Part shown: in pieces, positions 7,174-14,656 of the stretch
Position numbering within the stretch: the stretch's first letter is position 1
How the letters are laid out: each line of letters opens with the position of its first letter
Assembly: GCA_038247465.1 (NCBI GenBank)
Contig: JBBRUV010000043.1
Span: forward strand, 1-19,148
DNA length: 19,148 bases
Reading direction: 5' to 3'
Source: JBBRNH01 sp038247465
GTDB lineage: Bacteria > Bacteroidota > Bacteroidia > Cytophagales > Spirosomataceae
Made by a program: the position numbers and the translations under genes
Notes under the pieces: model-generated
What the model saw: only the letters and a program-made list of their open reading frames with translations
Database searches by the model: none
Told to the model about the DNA's origin: nothing

Positions 7174-7821
7174 ATAAAAACCAACCAAATCATCATCCTG
7201 CTTTTTGTGAGCCTGTTCACTACCGCCGTTTCGGCCCAGACCCCGCTCCCGGCCAATGGGGAAGCCCGTGTAACGTTTATGCTCAAAAACACGCTTGGCT
7301 ATTCGCGGATGTTTCTGGCTGTTGGGCCGGGTATGGCCTATGGCTTCTCGATGGGTAAACGGCAAACCGGTCCCTGCAACTGGCCCGTTGGCTCAAAACT
7401 GTATTTCACGCAGGATGGCAAAACCGGCACCGGCCTGATTCTGACCGTCTCGGCCGCCGACGAAGGGAAAACCCTGACCACCGACACCGGCACTACCGAA
7501 GCCACGCCTACCGTTGCCGAAGTATCGGCCAAAGCCGAGGTCTCGGCCAGAAAAGTGACCGTCAAGCTGCGTAACCCCAGCCTCTTGCCCCGTAAAATTA
7601 CGCTCATCAGCTACGAACCCGGCGAAATTGGCAACAGTACTAACGGCTTCATGCTAAGACCCAAAGGCACGACCTTGTTCCGGTTTCCGGTCGGCACGAA
7701 ACTGTATCTCGCTGACAGTGAGCAGGTTGGCGTGGTGATGAGTGGCAAACGAATTGACGCGGGCAAACCGTTTCTGACCGTGAAAGCCGAGGATGCCGGG
7801 CAAGCGTTCGATGTGAAGTAA
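7174..7821 (+). CDS. Secreted two-repeat protein of unknown family, apparent ATA start
   Basis: I do not recognise a named family. From 7207 (GTG) the frame gives 204 residues, but that start would cut the signal peptide to MSLFTTAVSAQ. Reading from the codon right after the in-frame stop at 7171 gives ATA-KTNQIIILLFVSLFTTAVSA|Q, a textbook signal peptide if ATA stood for ATG. The 54-nt distance from the ACCTTT box also matches the 51 nt of the other module. The mature protein holds two related segments of about 75-85 residues. The first, from ARVTFMLKNTL, contains PVGSKLYFTQDGK; the second, from KVTVKLRNPSL, contains PVGTKLYLADSEQVG and ends GKPFLTVKAEDAGQAF. A Thr/Ala/Val-rich linker (about TTEATPTVAEVSAKAEVSA) joins them. 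A fragment of a paralogue lies at 5432-5602. The gene may be poorly expressed, or broken at its start. Confidence 0.6.
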   Translation: MKTNQIIILLFVSLFTTAVSAQTPLPANGEARVTFMLKNTLGYSRMFLAVGPGMAYGFSMGKRQTGPCNWPVGSKLYFTQDGKTGTGLILTVSAADEGKTLTTDTGTTEATPTVAEVSAKAEVSARKVTVKLRNPSLLPRKITLISYEPGEIGNSTNGFMLRPKGTTLFRFPVGTKLYLADSEQVGVVMSGKRIDAGKPFLTVKAEDAGQAFDVK

Positions 7822-7835
7822 ACTGACCTGATCCC

Positions 7836-8077
7836 ATGCGCAACATCCTGCTTTTCACCATTTGCCTGCTGGTGACCCATGCGGTTTCGGCCCAGAAATC
7901 AGTCACTGCCGACCAACTCCAGGCCGACTTTGCCGTGCTCCAAAAAGCGTATAAAACGCTGCATCCCGGCCTGTTATCAAACCTGACGTACTGGTGAAAC
8001 CGACCGTGAACGCGATGGTTCGGGGAACAGATCAGGAACTTGACGCGGTGAAGGCGTTGATTGCCCGAAAAAAATAA
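7836..8077 (+). pseudogene. S41-type peptidase remnant with internal deletion
   Basis: The ATG at 7836 opens a signal peptide (MRNILLFTICLLVTHAVSA|Q), then the typical S41-like N-terminus LQADFAVLQKAYKTLHPGL, and stops at a TGA after 53 codons. In another frame, starting at about 7983 and ending with TAA at 8077, comes PDVLVKPTVNAMVRGTDQEL and a lysine-rich end, matching C-termini of Bacteroidota S41 (C-terminal processing) peptidases. The PDZ and catalytic Ser/Lys core, normally several hundred residues, is missing. The simplest reading is one deletion with a junction near 7975-7983 that also shifted the frame. The gene starts 14 nt after the stop of the unknown secreted protein, suggesting they once formed an operon. 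The spacer 8078-8157 shows no gene. Confidence 0.75.
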
Positions 8078-8157
8078 CCTTATCGCTGTATCTTGCCCGT
8101 GAAGCAGCGGCTAATGACGGCAAAGCGCAATCACTAACCTCCAATGACCTTTAGTAT

Positions 8158-9393
8158 ATGACATTTTACTTTTCGGCTTATTCAACGCCATTGCTGTTTG
8201 GGTTTGTGCAAGGCTGGGTCTATGCCATTCTACTTTGGGTGCGCGGTCGGCGCGAGGAACGGCTGTCTGATACGTTGCTGGGCTGGGTGCTGGTGGCGTT
8301 GTGTTTCGACATCTGGATTTATATGCTCGGTTTCGGCGGCATCGAGATTTTCTGGAAAGAACTGGAGTTTTTCCCCCGCACGCTGAGCTGGCTACTGCCG
8401 CCGTTGGTTTATTTTTACCTCAAAAGCCAGTTCGACACCTCGTTCCGGTTTCGGCCCCGCGATGCCTGGCACGCCCTGCCGTTTGTGCTGGATACGGCCT
8501 ACCATATGCTGGTCTGGGCGATGGGGCAAGCGGTAGTGCATCAATGGGAAATGCAGATTCACAATCCCTACCTCGGTATGCCGTTGTTTTTGGTGAGCGT
8601 GGCCCAGCAGTTTTTGTATCTCTATTGGTCGTTGCAACTGTACCGGCACTATCGGGCCTGGATCAAAACACAGTTCTCTGAAACCGAGACGATTAGCTTT
8701 CGCTGGTTCCGTAACTTTTTGATTGCATTGACTATCACGCTGGTTTTCAGCCTGTTTATGACCCTGCTTGATCTCTGGCTCGATCTGAATTACTGGCAGG
8801 ACTGGTGGGGAAATCTGGTGGGTGTAATCCTGATTTATTACGTGAGCATCACGGGTTACGCGCAGGTGCAACCCGGCCACCGGCTGACGTTCAGGGAGAC
8901 TGACGTAAGTACTCGTCCTCTGCCCGTGCAGGACGAAAACACTACTGATTCTGTCAGGGTGTGGGACGAGGAGCAGGATAAACAGGCCGGAGAAATGAAT
9001 TCACCCGCTCTGCCATCGCCCGAAGTGCTGGAAAACCGCGATAATCTACTGGTCTACATGACCGCCGAACGGCCTTATCTCGACCCCGATTTGTCGTTGG
9101 CAGACCTGGCCCGGCGGCTCAAAACCACGCCCGTTTTACTGTCGCAGGTGGTAAACGCGGGCGTGGGCAAAAACTTCAACGATTTCATAAACGAGTACCG
9201 GGTTGAAGAATTTAAGCAGCAAGCTCAAAACCCGGCCAACGCCCACCTCAGTCTGCTCGGCATCGCGTTCGATTGCGGGTTTAATTCCAAAGCGACGTTC
9301 AATCGGGCATTTCGGAAGTTTACGAATCAATCGCCGGGCAAGTTTCTGGCCGCTACACAGCAACAGGAGCAGCGTCATCTACAGCAGTCATAA
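8158..9393 (+). CDS. Membrane-anchored AraC-family transcriptional regulator
   Basis: The 411 residues begin with a multi-helix membrane region (about residues 8-240, seven or so hydrophobic segments rich in Trp, Phe and Tyr, for example VYAILLWV and NLVGVILIYYVSITGYAQ). A charged linker follows (about 245-300), then an AraC-type double helix-turn-helix domain from about 306: LSLADLARRLKT in the first helix-turn-helix and LSLLGIAFDCGFNSKATFNRAFRKFTNQSPGKF in the second. This 7TM-AraC layout is common in Bacteroidota, where it probably senses a membrane or envelope signal and controls a nearby secreted or transport gene. The broken S41 gene and the two-repeat protein lie just upstream on the same strand. 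Its operator is not known; the paired CTCAA modules are candidates. A clear -7 box is not seen before its ATG. Confidence 0.88.
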   Translation: MTFYFSAYSTPLLFGFVQGWVYAILLWVRGRREERLSDTLLGWVLVALCFDIWIYMLGFGGIEIFWKELEFFPRTLSWLLPPLVYFYLKSQFDTSFRFRPRDAWHALPFVLDTAYHMLVWAMGQAVVHQWEMQIHNPYLGMPLFLVSVAQQFLYLYWSLQLYRHYRAWIKTQFSETETISFRWFRNFLIALTITLVFSLFMTLLDLWLDLNYWQDWWGNLVGVILIYYVSITGYAQVQPGHRLTFRETDVSTRPLPVQDENTTDSVRVWDEEQDKQAGEMNSPALPSPEVLENRDNLLVYMTAERPYLDPDLSLADLARRLKTTPVLLSQVVNAGVGKNFNDFINEYRVEEFKQQAQNPANAHLSLLGIAFDCGFNSKATFNRAFRKFTNQSPGKFLAATQQQEQRHLQQS

Positions 9394-9408
9394 TCGGGCA
9401 TTTTTATT

Positions 9409-10476
9409 TCATTTCACCCTAACTACTACCACACTTCGATTGTAGCCCGCAAAGCAGCCAAGACCACCACTGATATTGGTTGGGATCTGGACGGGTTCTG
9501 CGAAAGGATTGTCACCAGCATCCTCTTGTCTGGGAATGGCATCGTGATACCGATAGTACACTTCGTCGGTATGAAGCAACGAAATGGTAAGTTCGCCAAA
9601 GCCAAGTAGCCTGCCCAATTGTAGTAACCTATTGACATCTGCCTGGCTAAATCCGGGTTGGTTGGTTGCGGTTGTCCCTGTTGGTCCAGGGACAAAAAAA
9701 TTCCCGTTGGGCTGATAGAAAACACTTTCTCTGGATGTTAGTAAACCTCCGTCTGTGCTGGGAGAGTCGGCCTGAGTGCCACTGTTGGAGGAACTGGCGT
9801 TGAATGATACGGTCTGAATGTTAACCGGATTCACGGCTGTCGAGTTGACTGGGGGTGTTGCATACTGAAACAATCCTGCCACCCGATAATAATTGCGCTG
9901 ACCCTTTATATCGAACCACCGCGCCCGAACCGTATATTCTTTTGAGTAGAGGGCGCCACTAATAGTACCAAATGATGCAAAGCCTCTGCTTACAACGGCT
10001 GAATCCAGTTGAAGTTCGGGTATGGGGGCACGGGCAGGAACCGTACATTGACCCGTAACTTTCTGACCTTCGGGCGTTTCAACGGTGAGCGTGTAGGTTT
10101 TGCCCGCCACAATCGGGAAACTCCCGGCACTGGCCCAGTACAAATTCACGTTTTGCCGATTATAATTGACTGCGTAGCGCAGCGTTACCGACTGGCTCCC
10201 GTCGCGGATGGTGACGGTGGCATTAGCCACGTCACGGATGGCGTTGCTTTGCCCCAGCACCGGTACCGAGCGATTGACCTGCACGGCCAAAACGGTATCC
10301 TGGGGTGAAATAAACCCCGTGACGACTAATTTGGCGGCTTCCTTATTCAGCCGATTGGGGTCAACCTCATTGCGGAGACTGTCGCAGGAAAACAAAAAAA
10401 GTGAGAGGAAGGGCAGCAGGGCGAAAAGAGCAAGCGGCTTTGGTGTTGATCGGGATTGATTTTTCGGAGTACGCAT
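9409..10476 (-). CDS. DUF4249 outer-membrane-associated lipoprotein
   Basis: This 355-residue protein has a long signal peptide ending in the lipobox LFLFSC, so Cys31 would be lipidated and the protein anchored in the outer membrane. The mature part begins with LVVTGFISPQDTVLAVQVNRSVPVLG, then VANATVTIRDG and KTYTLTVETPEGQKVTGQCTVP. This is the standard N-terminal pattern of DUF4249, a family encoded directly after TonB-dependent receptors in Bacteroidota. Its start lies 6 nt after the receptor stop codon, so the two are surely co-transcribed and the lipoprotein probably assists uptake through that receptor. The substrate cannot be told. The 3' end faces the AraC gene with 15 nt between stop codons and no evident terminator hairpin. 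Confidence 0.88.
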   Translation of the reverse strand: MRTPKNQSRSTPKPLALFALLPFLSLFLFSCDSLRNEVDPNRLNKEAAKLVVTGFISPQDTVLAVQVNRSVPVLGQSNAIRDVANATVTIRDGSQSVTLRYAVNYNRQNVNLYWASAGSFPIVAGKTYTLTVETPEGQKVTGQCTVPARAPIPELQLDSAVVSRGFASFGTISGALYSKEYTVRARWFDIKGQRNYYRVAGLFQYATPPVNSTAVNPVNIQTVSFNASSSNSGTQADSPSTDGGLLTSRESVFYQPNGNFFVPGPTGTTATNQPGFSQADVNRLLQLGRLLGFGELTISLLHTDEVYYRYHDAIPRQEDAGDNPFAEPVQIPTNISGGLGCFAGYNRSVVVVRVK

Positions 10477-10482
10477 AGTGGG

Positions 10483-12936
10483 TCAGAATTTGAAGTTATA
10501 GCTAAAAGCGGGCACAATCGGAAATACCGAATAGCGGAACAGACCTGTGCGAGAACCTGTACTCTGACCGCTCGCATTTCGCTCCGAAACAGTTTCGATC
10601 TGGTAAAAGAACGGGTTACGCCGGTTGTAGAGGTTATAGAAACTAAACTCCCAGGTTCGTTCGTGCCGCTTTTTTTGTTTGTGAAACTGAATTCCAAAGT
10701 CCATCCGGTGGTAAGCCTCGGCCCGAAAGGTGTTTCTCTGGGTGCCATAGTCCGTAGCGCGTGAGCCAAAATCAAACAGACCGGCAATGATGGCACCCGC
10801 CCCGGCGGTGTTGAACCCCCGGATGCCCGGCTCATGCCGATAGGCCCGGTATTCAGCCTGCGGCACCGTCAGTGCATTGCCCGTGCCATACACCCAGGTC
10901 CCGGAGAGCGTAATCCGCTTGCTGAGTTCGTAGATGCCAACCAGTGAGATGTCGTGTCGGCGGTCGTAACGGGGAAAGAATTTGCGGCCGCCATTCAGTT
11001 CGGGAAATTGCCACTGCGTCCAGGAGAGGGTGTAGCCTGCCCAGCCAGAGAAACGGCCGGCCTTCTTCTGCAATAGAATCTCGGCCCCATACGACCATCC
11101 TTTGCCCGCTGTCACGTTGTCTTCCCAGCGGACCTGTTCAGCGGTTGTTGGGTCATCTAACAACAGAAAACTGGCCCCCTCGCGGTAATTGATGATGTTC
11201 TTCATCGTTTTGTAGTAGCCTTCAACGGTCAGCGACAGGCCCGATTTGTTGAAATCCTTGGCCACGCCCGCTGCCACCTGCTCCGACTGCTGCGGGGCCA
11301 CGCGGTCGGTGGTGGGTACCCACAGGTCGGTGGGCAGACCTATGCCCGTGTTCGAGAGCAGGTGTACGTACTGGTTCATGAGCGAGTACGATGCCTTGAT
11401 CGACAAGTCGGGTTTCAGCATATAGGCCACCGAAAGGCGGGGTTCGGGGCGAAGGTAATTGACTTGCTTCTGAATAAAATGACTCAGCCGGAGACCACCG
11501 TTCAGCCGCCAGTACGGGTTAGGTCGCCAGGTGTCTTCGGCATAAATACCCGACTCCAGCACGTCGATATTATCTATGTTACGGGTGAACTGAAGATCGC
11601 CCGCGTTTTTCAGGACAATAGCACTGGGGGTGAAGCGGTGCTGAATCGTTTGCGCGCCAAACCGAAGTGAGTGCTGCGGATTGGGATAAAAATCGAAGTC
11701 GTACTTCAGTGAAAAATCGCGGATGCCGGAGCTGTACCGGAGCGAAAACAGGTCGGTGCCTGTCCTGCCTTTCTCATCCGACGAAATCTGGAATTTGTAA
11801 TCGCTGTAAATCAGGGATAAATTAGAAAATAGCCGCTGCGAAAACAGGTGATTCCAGCGGAGCGTACCCGTAGAATTCCCCCAACTGATTCCTACGTCGG
11901 TGCCCGACTCCTTGTCTTCGGCATAGAACCGGTCTCTCCCGAAATAGCCACTCAAATATACTTTGTCTTTCTGGCCGAGGTCGTAATTGGCTTTAGCATT
12001 GAAGTCATAGAAATAATAACCCGCGCGGGTTTGGCCGTCGCTCTGAGCCCGAATCAGGGGAGCCGCCAGCACATCAAGGTATGTCCGCCGACCCGATACC
12101 AGGAATGATCCCTTTTTATTCTTCGTCAACGGTCCCTCCAGCGTCAGTCGCGACGAGATCAGGCCAATACCGCCCTCCCCGTGTAATTTTTCGCGGTTCC
12201 CATCTTTCATATTCAGGTCAATCACCGACGACAACCGTCCGCCAAAGCGGGCCGGAAAGCCGCCTTTGGTCAGTTCGACGCTTTTGAGGGCATCGCCGTT
12301 GAACACCGAAAAGAACCCGAACAGGTGGCTGGCATTATAGACGATAGCATCATCGAGAATAATCAGGTTCTGGTCCGGGCCACCCCCGCGCACGTAGATA
12401 CCGGTGCTGCCTTCGGAGCCTTTTTGCACGCCCGGCATCAGTTGTAGCACCTTCAGCACGTCTTTCTCGCCCAGAAACGCCGGGATTTTTTTGATTTGCG
12501 ATACAGGAATGTCAATCTGACTCATTTGGGGGGAATCGCTCACTTTTTCTTCAATCCGATTCGACGTGACCGTCACTTCGGCCAGGGTTTGGCCCGGTTT
12601 CAGAATCACGTTCAGTTGTTGGTCGCCGTTGAACGGGATGGCCCGCAGAATGGCTTCGTACCCCACAAACGAGTAAGCCAGCCGGACGCTGTCCTGCATG
12701 GGAATAGTAAGCGAATAAAAGCCGTATGTATTGGTTGTAGTACCGGTTGAGGTGCCTGGCAGATACACGTTTACCCCAATCAGAGTTTCCCGGCTCCCGG
12801 CTTCCCGCACATAGCCACTAACTGTGGCGACCGGTACGCGGGACCGCGTGGCAGAGCGTGATGGAGTTGATGTTTGGGCAAAAACAGTATGGGTAAAAAC
12901 GACTGATGTCAGCCACAATAAGTAACGAAAGTTCAT
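10483..12936 (-). CDS. TonB-dependent receptor with carboxypeptidase-like regulatory domain
   Basis: The 817-residue receptor has a signal peptide (MNFRYLLWLTSVVFTHTVFA), a carboxypeptidase-regulatory-like domain at about residues 37-115 (VSGYVREAGSRETLIGVNVY), and a plug at about 130-240. The plug is recognisable by FLGEKDVLKVLQLMPGVQ, GIYVRGGGPDQNLIILDD and KGGFPARFGGRLSSVIDL. The remainder is a TonB-dependent beta-barrel and the chain ends in FSYNFKF, with the terminal Phe preferred by the BAM machinery. Together with the DUF4249 gene 6 nt downstream it forms a two-gene uptake operon, with TonB/ExbBD expected elsewhere. The start is supported by the signal peptide and by a TATCTTTG box 52 nt upstream. 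No anti-sigma FecR gene is adjacent, so the control differs from that of classical FecIR units. Confidence 0.92.
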   Translation of the reverse strand: MNFRYLLWLTSVVFTHTVFAQTSTPSRSATRSRVPVATVSGYVREAGSRETLIGVNVYLPGTSTGTTTNTYGFYSLTIPMQDSVRLAYSFVGYEAILRAIPFNGDQQLNVILKPGQTLAEVTVTSNRIEEKVSDSPQMSQIDIPVSQIKKIPAFLGEKDVLKVLQLMPGVQKGSEGSTGIYVRGGGPDQNLIILDDAIVYNASHLFGFFSVFNGDALKSVELTKGGFPARFGGRLSSVIDLNMKDGNREKLHGEGGIGLISSRLTLEGPLTKNKKGSFLVSGRRTYLDVLAAPLIRAQSDGQTRAGYYFYDFNAKANYDLGQKDKVYLSGYFGRDRFYAEDKESGTDVGISWGNSTGTLRWNHLFSQRLFSNLSLIYSDYKFQISSDEKGRTGTDLFSLRYSSGIRDFSLKYDFDFYPNPQHSLRFGAQTIQHRFTPSAIVLKNAGDLQFTRNIDNIDVLESGIYAEDTWRPNPYWRLNGGLRLSHFIQKQVNYLRPEPRLSVAYMLKPDLSIKASYSLMNQYVHLLSNTGIGLPTDLWVPTTDRVAPQQSEQVAAGVAKDFNKSGLSLTVEGYYKTMKNIINYREGASFLLLDDPTTAEQVRWEDNVTAGKGWSYGAEILLQKKAGRFSGWAGYTLSWTQWQFPELNGGRKFFPRYDRRHDISLVGIYELSKRITLSGTWVYGTGNALTVPQAEYRAYRHEPGIRGFNTAGAGAIIAGLFDFGSRATDYGTQRNTFRAEAYHRMDFGIQFHKQKKRHERTWEFSFYNLYNRRNPFFYQIETVSERNASGQSTGSRTGLFRYSVFPIVPAFSYNFKF

Positions 12937-12987
12937 ACAAAAGATGTGTTTATAGCAAGACTACAAAACGGGGTAATCGGTTGGAAT

Positions 12988-12995
12988 CAAAGATA
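12988..12995 (-). promoter_or_regulatory. Bacteroidota -7 box (TATCTTTG) for the receptor/DUF4249 operon
   Basis: On the minus strand this reads TATCTTTG, a full match to the TAnnTTTG -7 consensus of the Bacteroidota housekeeping sigma factor. It lies 52 nt before the receptor start codon, giving a leader of about 45 nt. No convincing TTTG -33 element is found at the usual spacing. The remaining intergenic DNA (12996-13143), which also serves the divergent DUF1800 gene, shows no further clear site. Confidence 0.55.
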
Positions 12996-13143
12996 GAGAC
13001 ACCCTAAAATTTATTCTACCTGCTAAAACAAAAAGCAGTGAAGCAGTTTAATAACGTAGCCCATTAAACCCTGTCTTTCTGAGCGGGTCATAGTTTTGTT
13101 AGTGGCAGTTACCCGTAGCGACTAACCTCAAAACAAGCCATTT

Positions 13144-14643
13144 ATGACACGCTCAATCAGTAAGCAACAACAAATTCAGCACCTGTACTGGCGGGCTGGT
13201 TTCGGGGCAACGCCCGAGCAAATTCGGCACGACAGCAACCGGCCACTGAAAAAAGTAGTGCGCGATCTGCTTCACGCCGACGCGCCATTTGCGCCCCTGA
13301 CAGTGGTTGATCCGGCGCAGATTGTTCCCCGGAAAGCCCTGAAAGGAATGTTTAAAGACGGGATGTTGAACCGCGACGCGCTCAAAGACCGTATCAAAGA
13401 AAACACCGGCCATATCCGCGATTTGAACGTGCTGTGGGTCGAGAAAATGGGAACCGATCAGGATGCCCTGCGGGAGAAAATGGCCCTGTTCTGGCACGGT
13501 CATTTTGCCTGCCGGGTGCTGAGTCCGGGTGCTATTCAGCAGTATCTCAACACGATACGGCAAAACGCGCTCGGTAAATTCAGCGATTTGCTGATGGCAG
13601 TTTCCAAAGAACCGGCCATGTTGCAGTTTCTCAACAACCAGCAAAACCGCAAGAACGCCCCCAACGAAAACTTCGCCCGCGAGGTGATGGAGCTATTTAC
13701 GCTGGGCCGTACTACCCCCGGCCCCTTAACAGGGGAGTCAGTTGCTCACCCCCTTGCAGCGGGCCGGAATTATACCGAGGCCGACGTGAAAGATGCCGCC
13801 CGTGCCTTTACCGGCTGGGGGTTCAATTTGCAGGGCGCGTTTACATTTCGGCAAAACCAGCACGACGACGGGCCGAAAACGATTTTCGGACAAACCGGCA
13901 ACTTCGCCGGTGACGATGTAATCCGGCTAATCCTCGAAAAAAAGCAGACCGCCCGTTTTATCACCACCAAAATTTATCGGTTTTTAGTCAATGACGATGT
14001 CGCCGATGCGCCAGCCCAAACCCGCATCAACGCCCTCGCCGACCGTTTTTATGGTAGTGGCTACGACATTGCCGACCTGCTGGAGACAATCTTGACCGCC
14101 GACTGGTTTTACGAACTGGCCAATGTTGGCAACCGCATCAAATCGCCGGTTGAACTCGTAGCCGGCATGGAGCGCACCCTCGGCCTACAGTTTGAGCAGA
14201 AACAATCATTGATTTTTATTCAGCGCACGTTGGGGCAGGTTTTGCTGTATCCGCCAAACGTGGCGGGTTGGCCGGGTGGCCGCAACTGGATTGATAGTTC
14301 CAGTCTGCTCTTCCGCATGAAACTTCCTGATGTGCTGTTGCAGGCCGCGCAAGTCACGATTCAGCCTAAAGACGACGGCGACGTGAACACCGAAAACCTG
14401 TCTCGGCGCGGCAAAGGCCCACTGAACGCAACGGCTGACTGGACCGCTTTTGAGGCATCATTTTCTAAAATTTCGCCCGAAAAACTCCCCGATGAACTGG
14501 CGACTTTTCTATTGCAACAACCCCTCGGTGCACAACAACGGGCCGAAGTGATGAAGCGACTAAAGCCTGGCAGCAACCGTAGCGAACAGATCAGAACGCT
14601 GACGGCCACGCTCATGGCATTGCCCGAATATCAATTGTGTTAA
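13144..14643 (+). CDS. DUF1800 family protein
   Basis: This 499-residue protein matches DUF1800, a widespread family of unknown activity almost always next to DUF1501. Characteristic stretches are HLYWRAGFGATPEQI at the N-terminus, ALREKMALFWHGHFACR, NNQQNRKNAPNENFAREVME (about 160-180), then NYTEADVKDAARAFTGWGF, KTIFGQTGNFAGDDVI and VLLYPPNVAGWPGGRNWI. No signal peptide is visible. Between LFTLGR and NYTEADV, normally adjacent apart from about one residue, there are 19 extra codons (residues 190-208) derived from a hairpin repeat. The next gene starts 13 nt downstream, so the pair is an operon. The function is unknown. Confidence 0.88.
   Translation: MTRSISKQQQIQHLYWRAGFGATPEQIRHDSNRPLKKVVRDLLHADAPFAPLTVVDPAQIVPRKALKGMFKDGMLNRDALKDRIKENTGHIRDLNVLWVEKMGTDQDALREKMALFWHGHFACRVLSPGAIQQYLNTIRQNALGKFSDLLMAVSKEPAMLQFLNNQQNRKNAPNENFAREVMELFTLGRTTPGPLTGESVAHPLAAGRNYTEADVKDAARAFTGWGFNLQGAFTFRQNQHDDGPKTIFGQTGNFAGDDVIRLILEKKQTARFITTKIYRFLVNDDVADAPAQTRINALADRFYGSGYDIADLLETILTADWFYELANVGNRIKSPVELVAGMERTLGLQFEQKQSLIFIQRTLGQVLLYPPNVAGWPGGRNWIDSSSLLFRMKLPDVLLQAAQVTIQPKDDGDVNTENLSRRGKGPLNATADWTAFEASFSKISPEKLPDELATFLLQQPLGAQQRAEVMKRLKPGSNRSEQIRTLTATLMALPEYQLC
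13711..13767 (+). repeat. 57-bp in-frame hairpin insertion in the DUF1800 gene
   Basis: The insert starts ACTACCCCCGGCCCCTTAAC and contains the stem CCCCT-TAAC-AGGGG (13722-13735). It ends with GGGCCGG, near-identical to the GGGCCGT just before it, which could be a target duplication. It adds exactly 19 codons (TTPGPLTGESVAHPLAAGR) to a conserved region. It resembles the reverse complement of the repeat at 3706-3744: a run of Cs, TG or GG, then a CCCC/GGGG hairpin. Confidence 0.65.
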
Positions 14644-14656
14644 TCCCGGATATACC

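Noticed and set aside
8089..8095. TATCTTG as a -7 box for the AraC gene
   Set aside because: It lacks one T of TAnnTTTG and has no -33 element at a suitable distance; it is too weak to annotate.
9394..9408. Bidirectional terminator between the convergent AraC and DUF4249 genes
   Set aside because: Only a T-rich run is present, without a stem; the same is true at 1407-1420.
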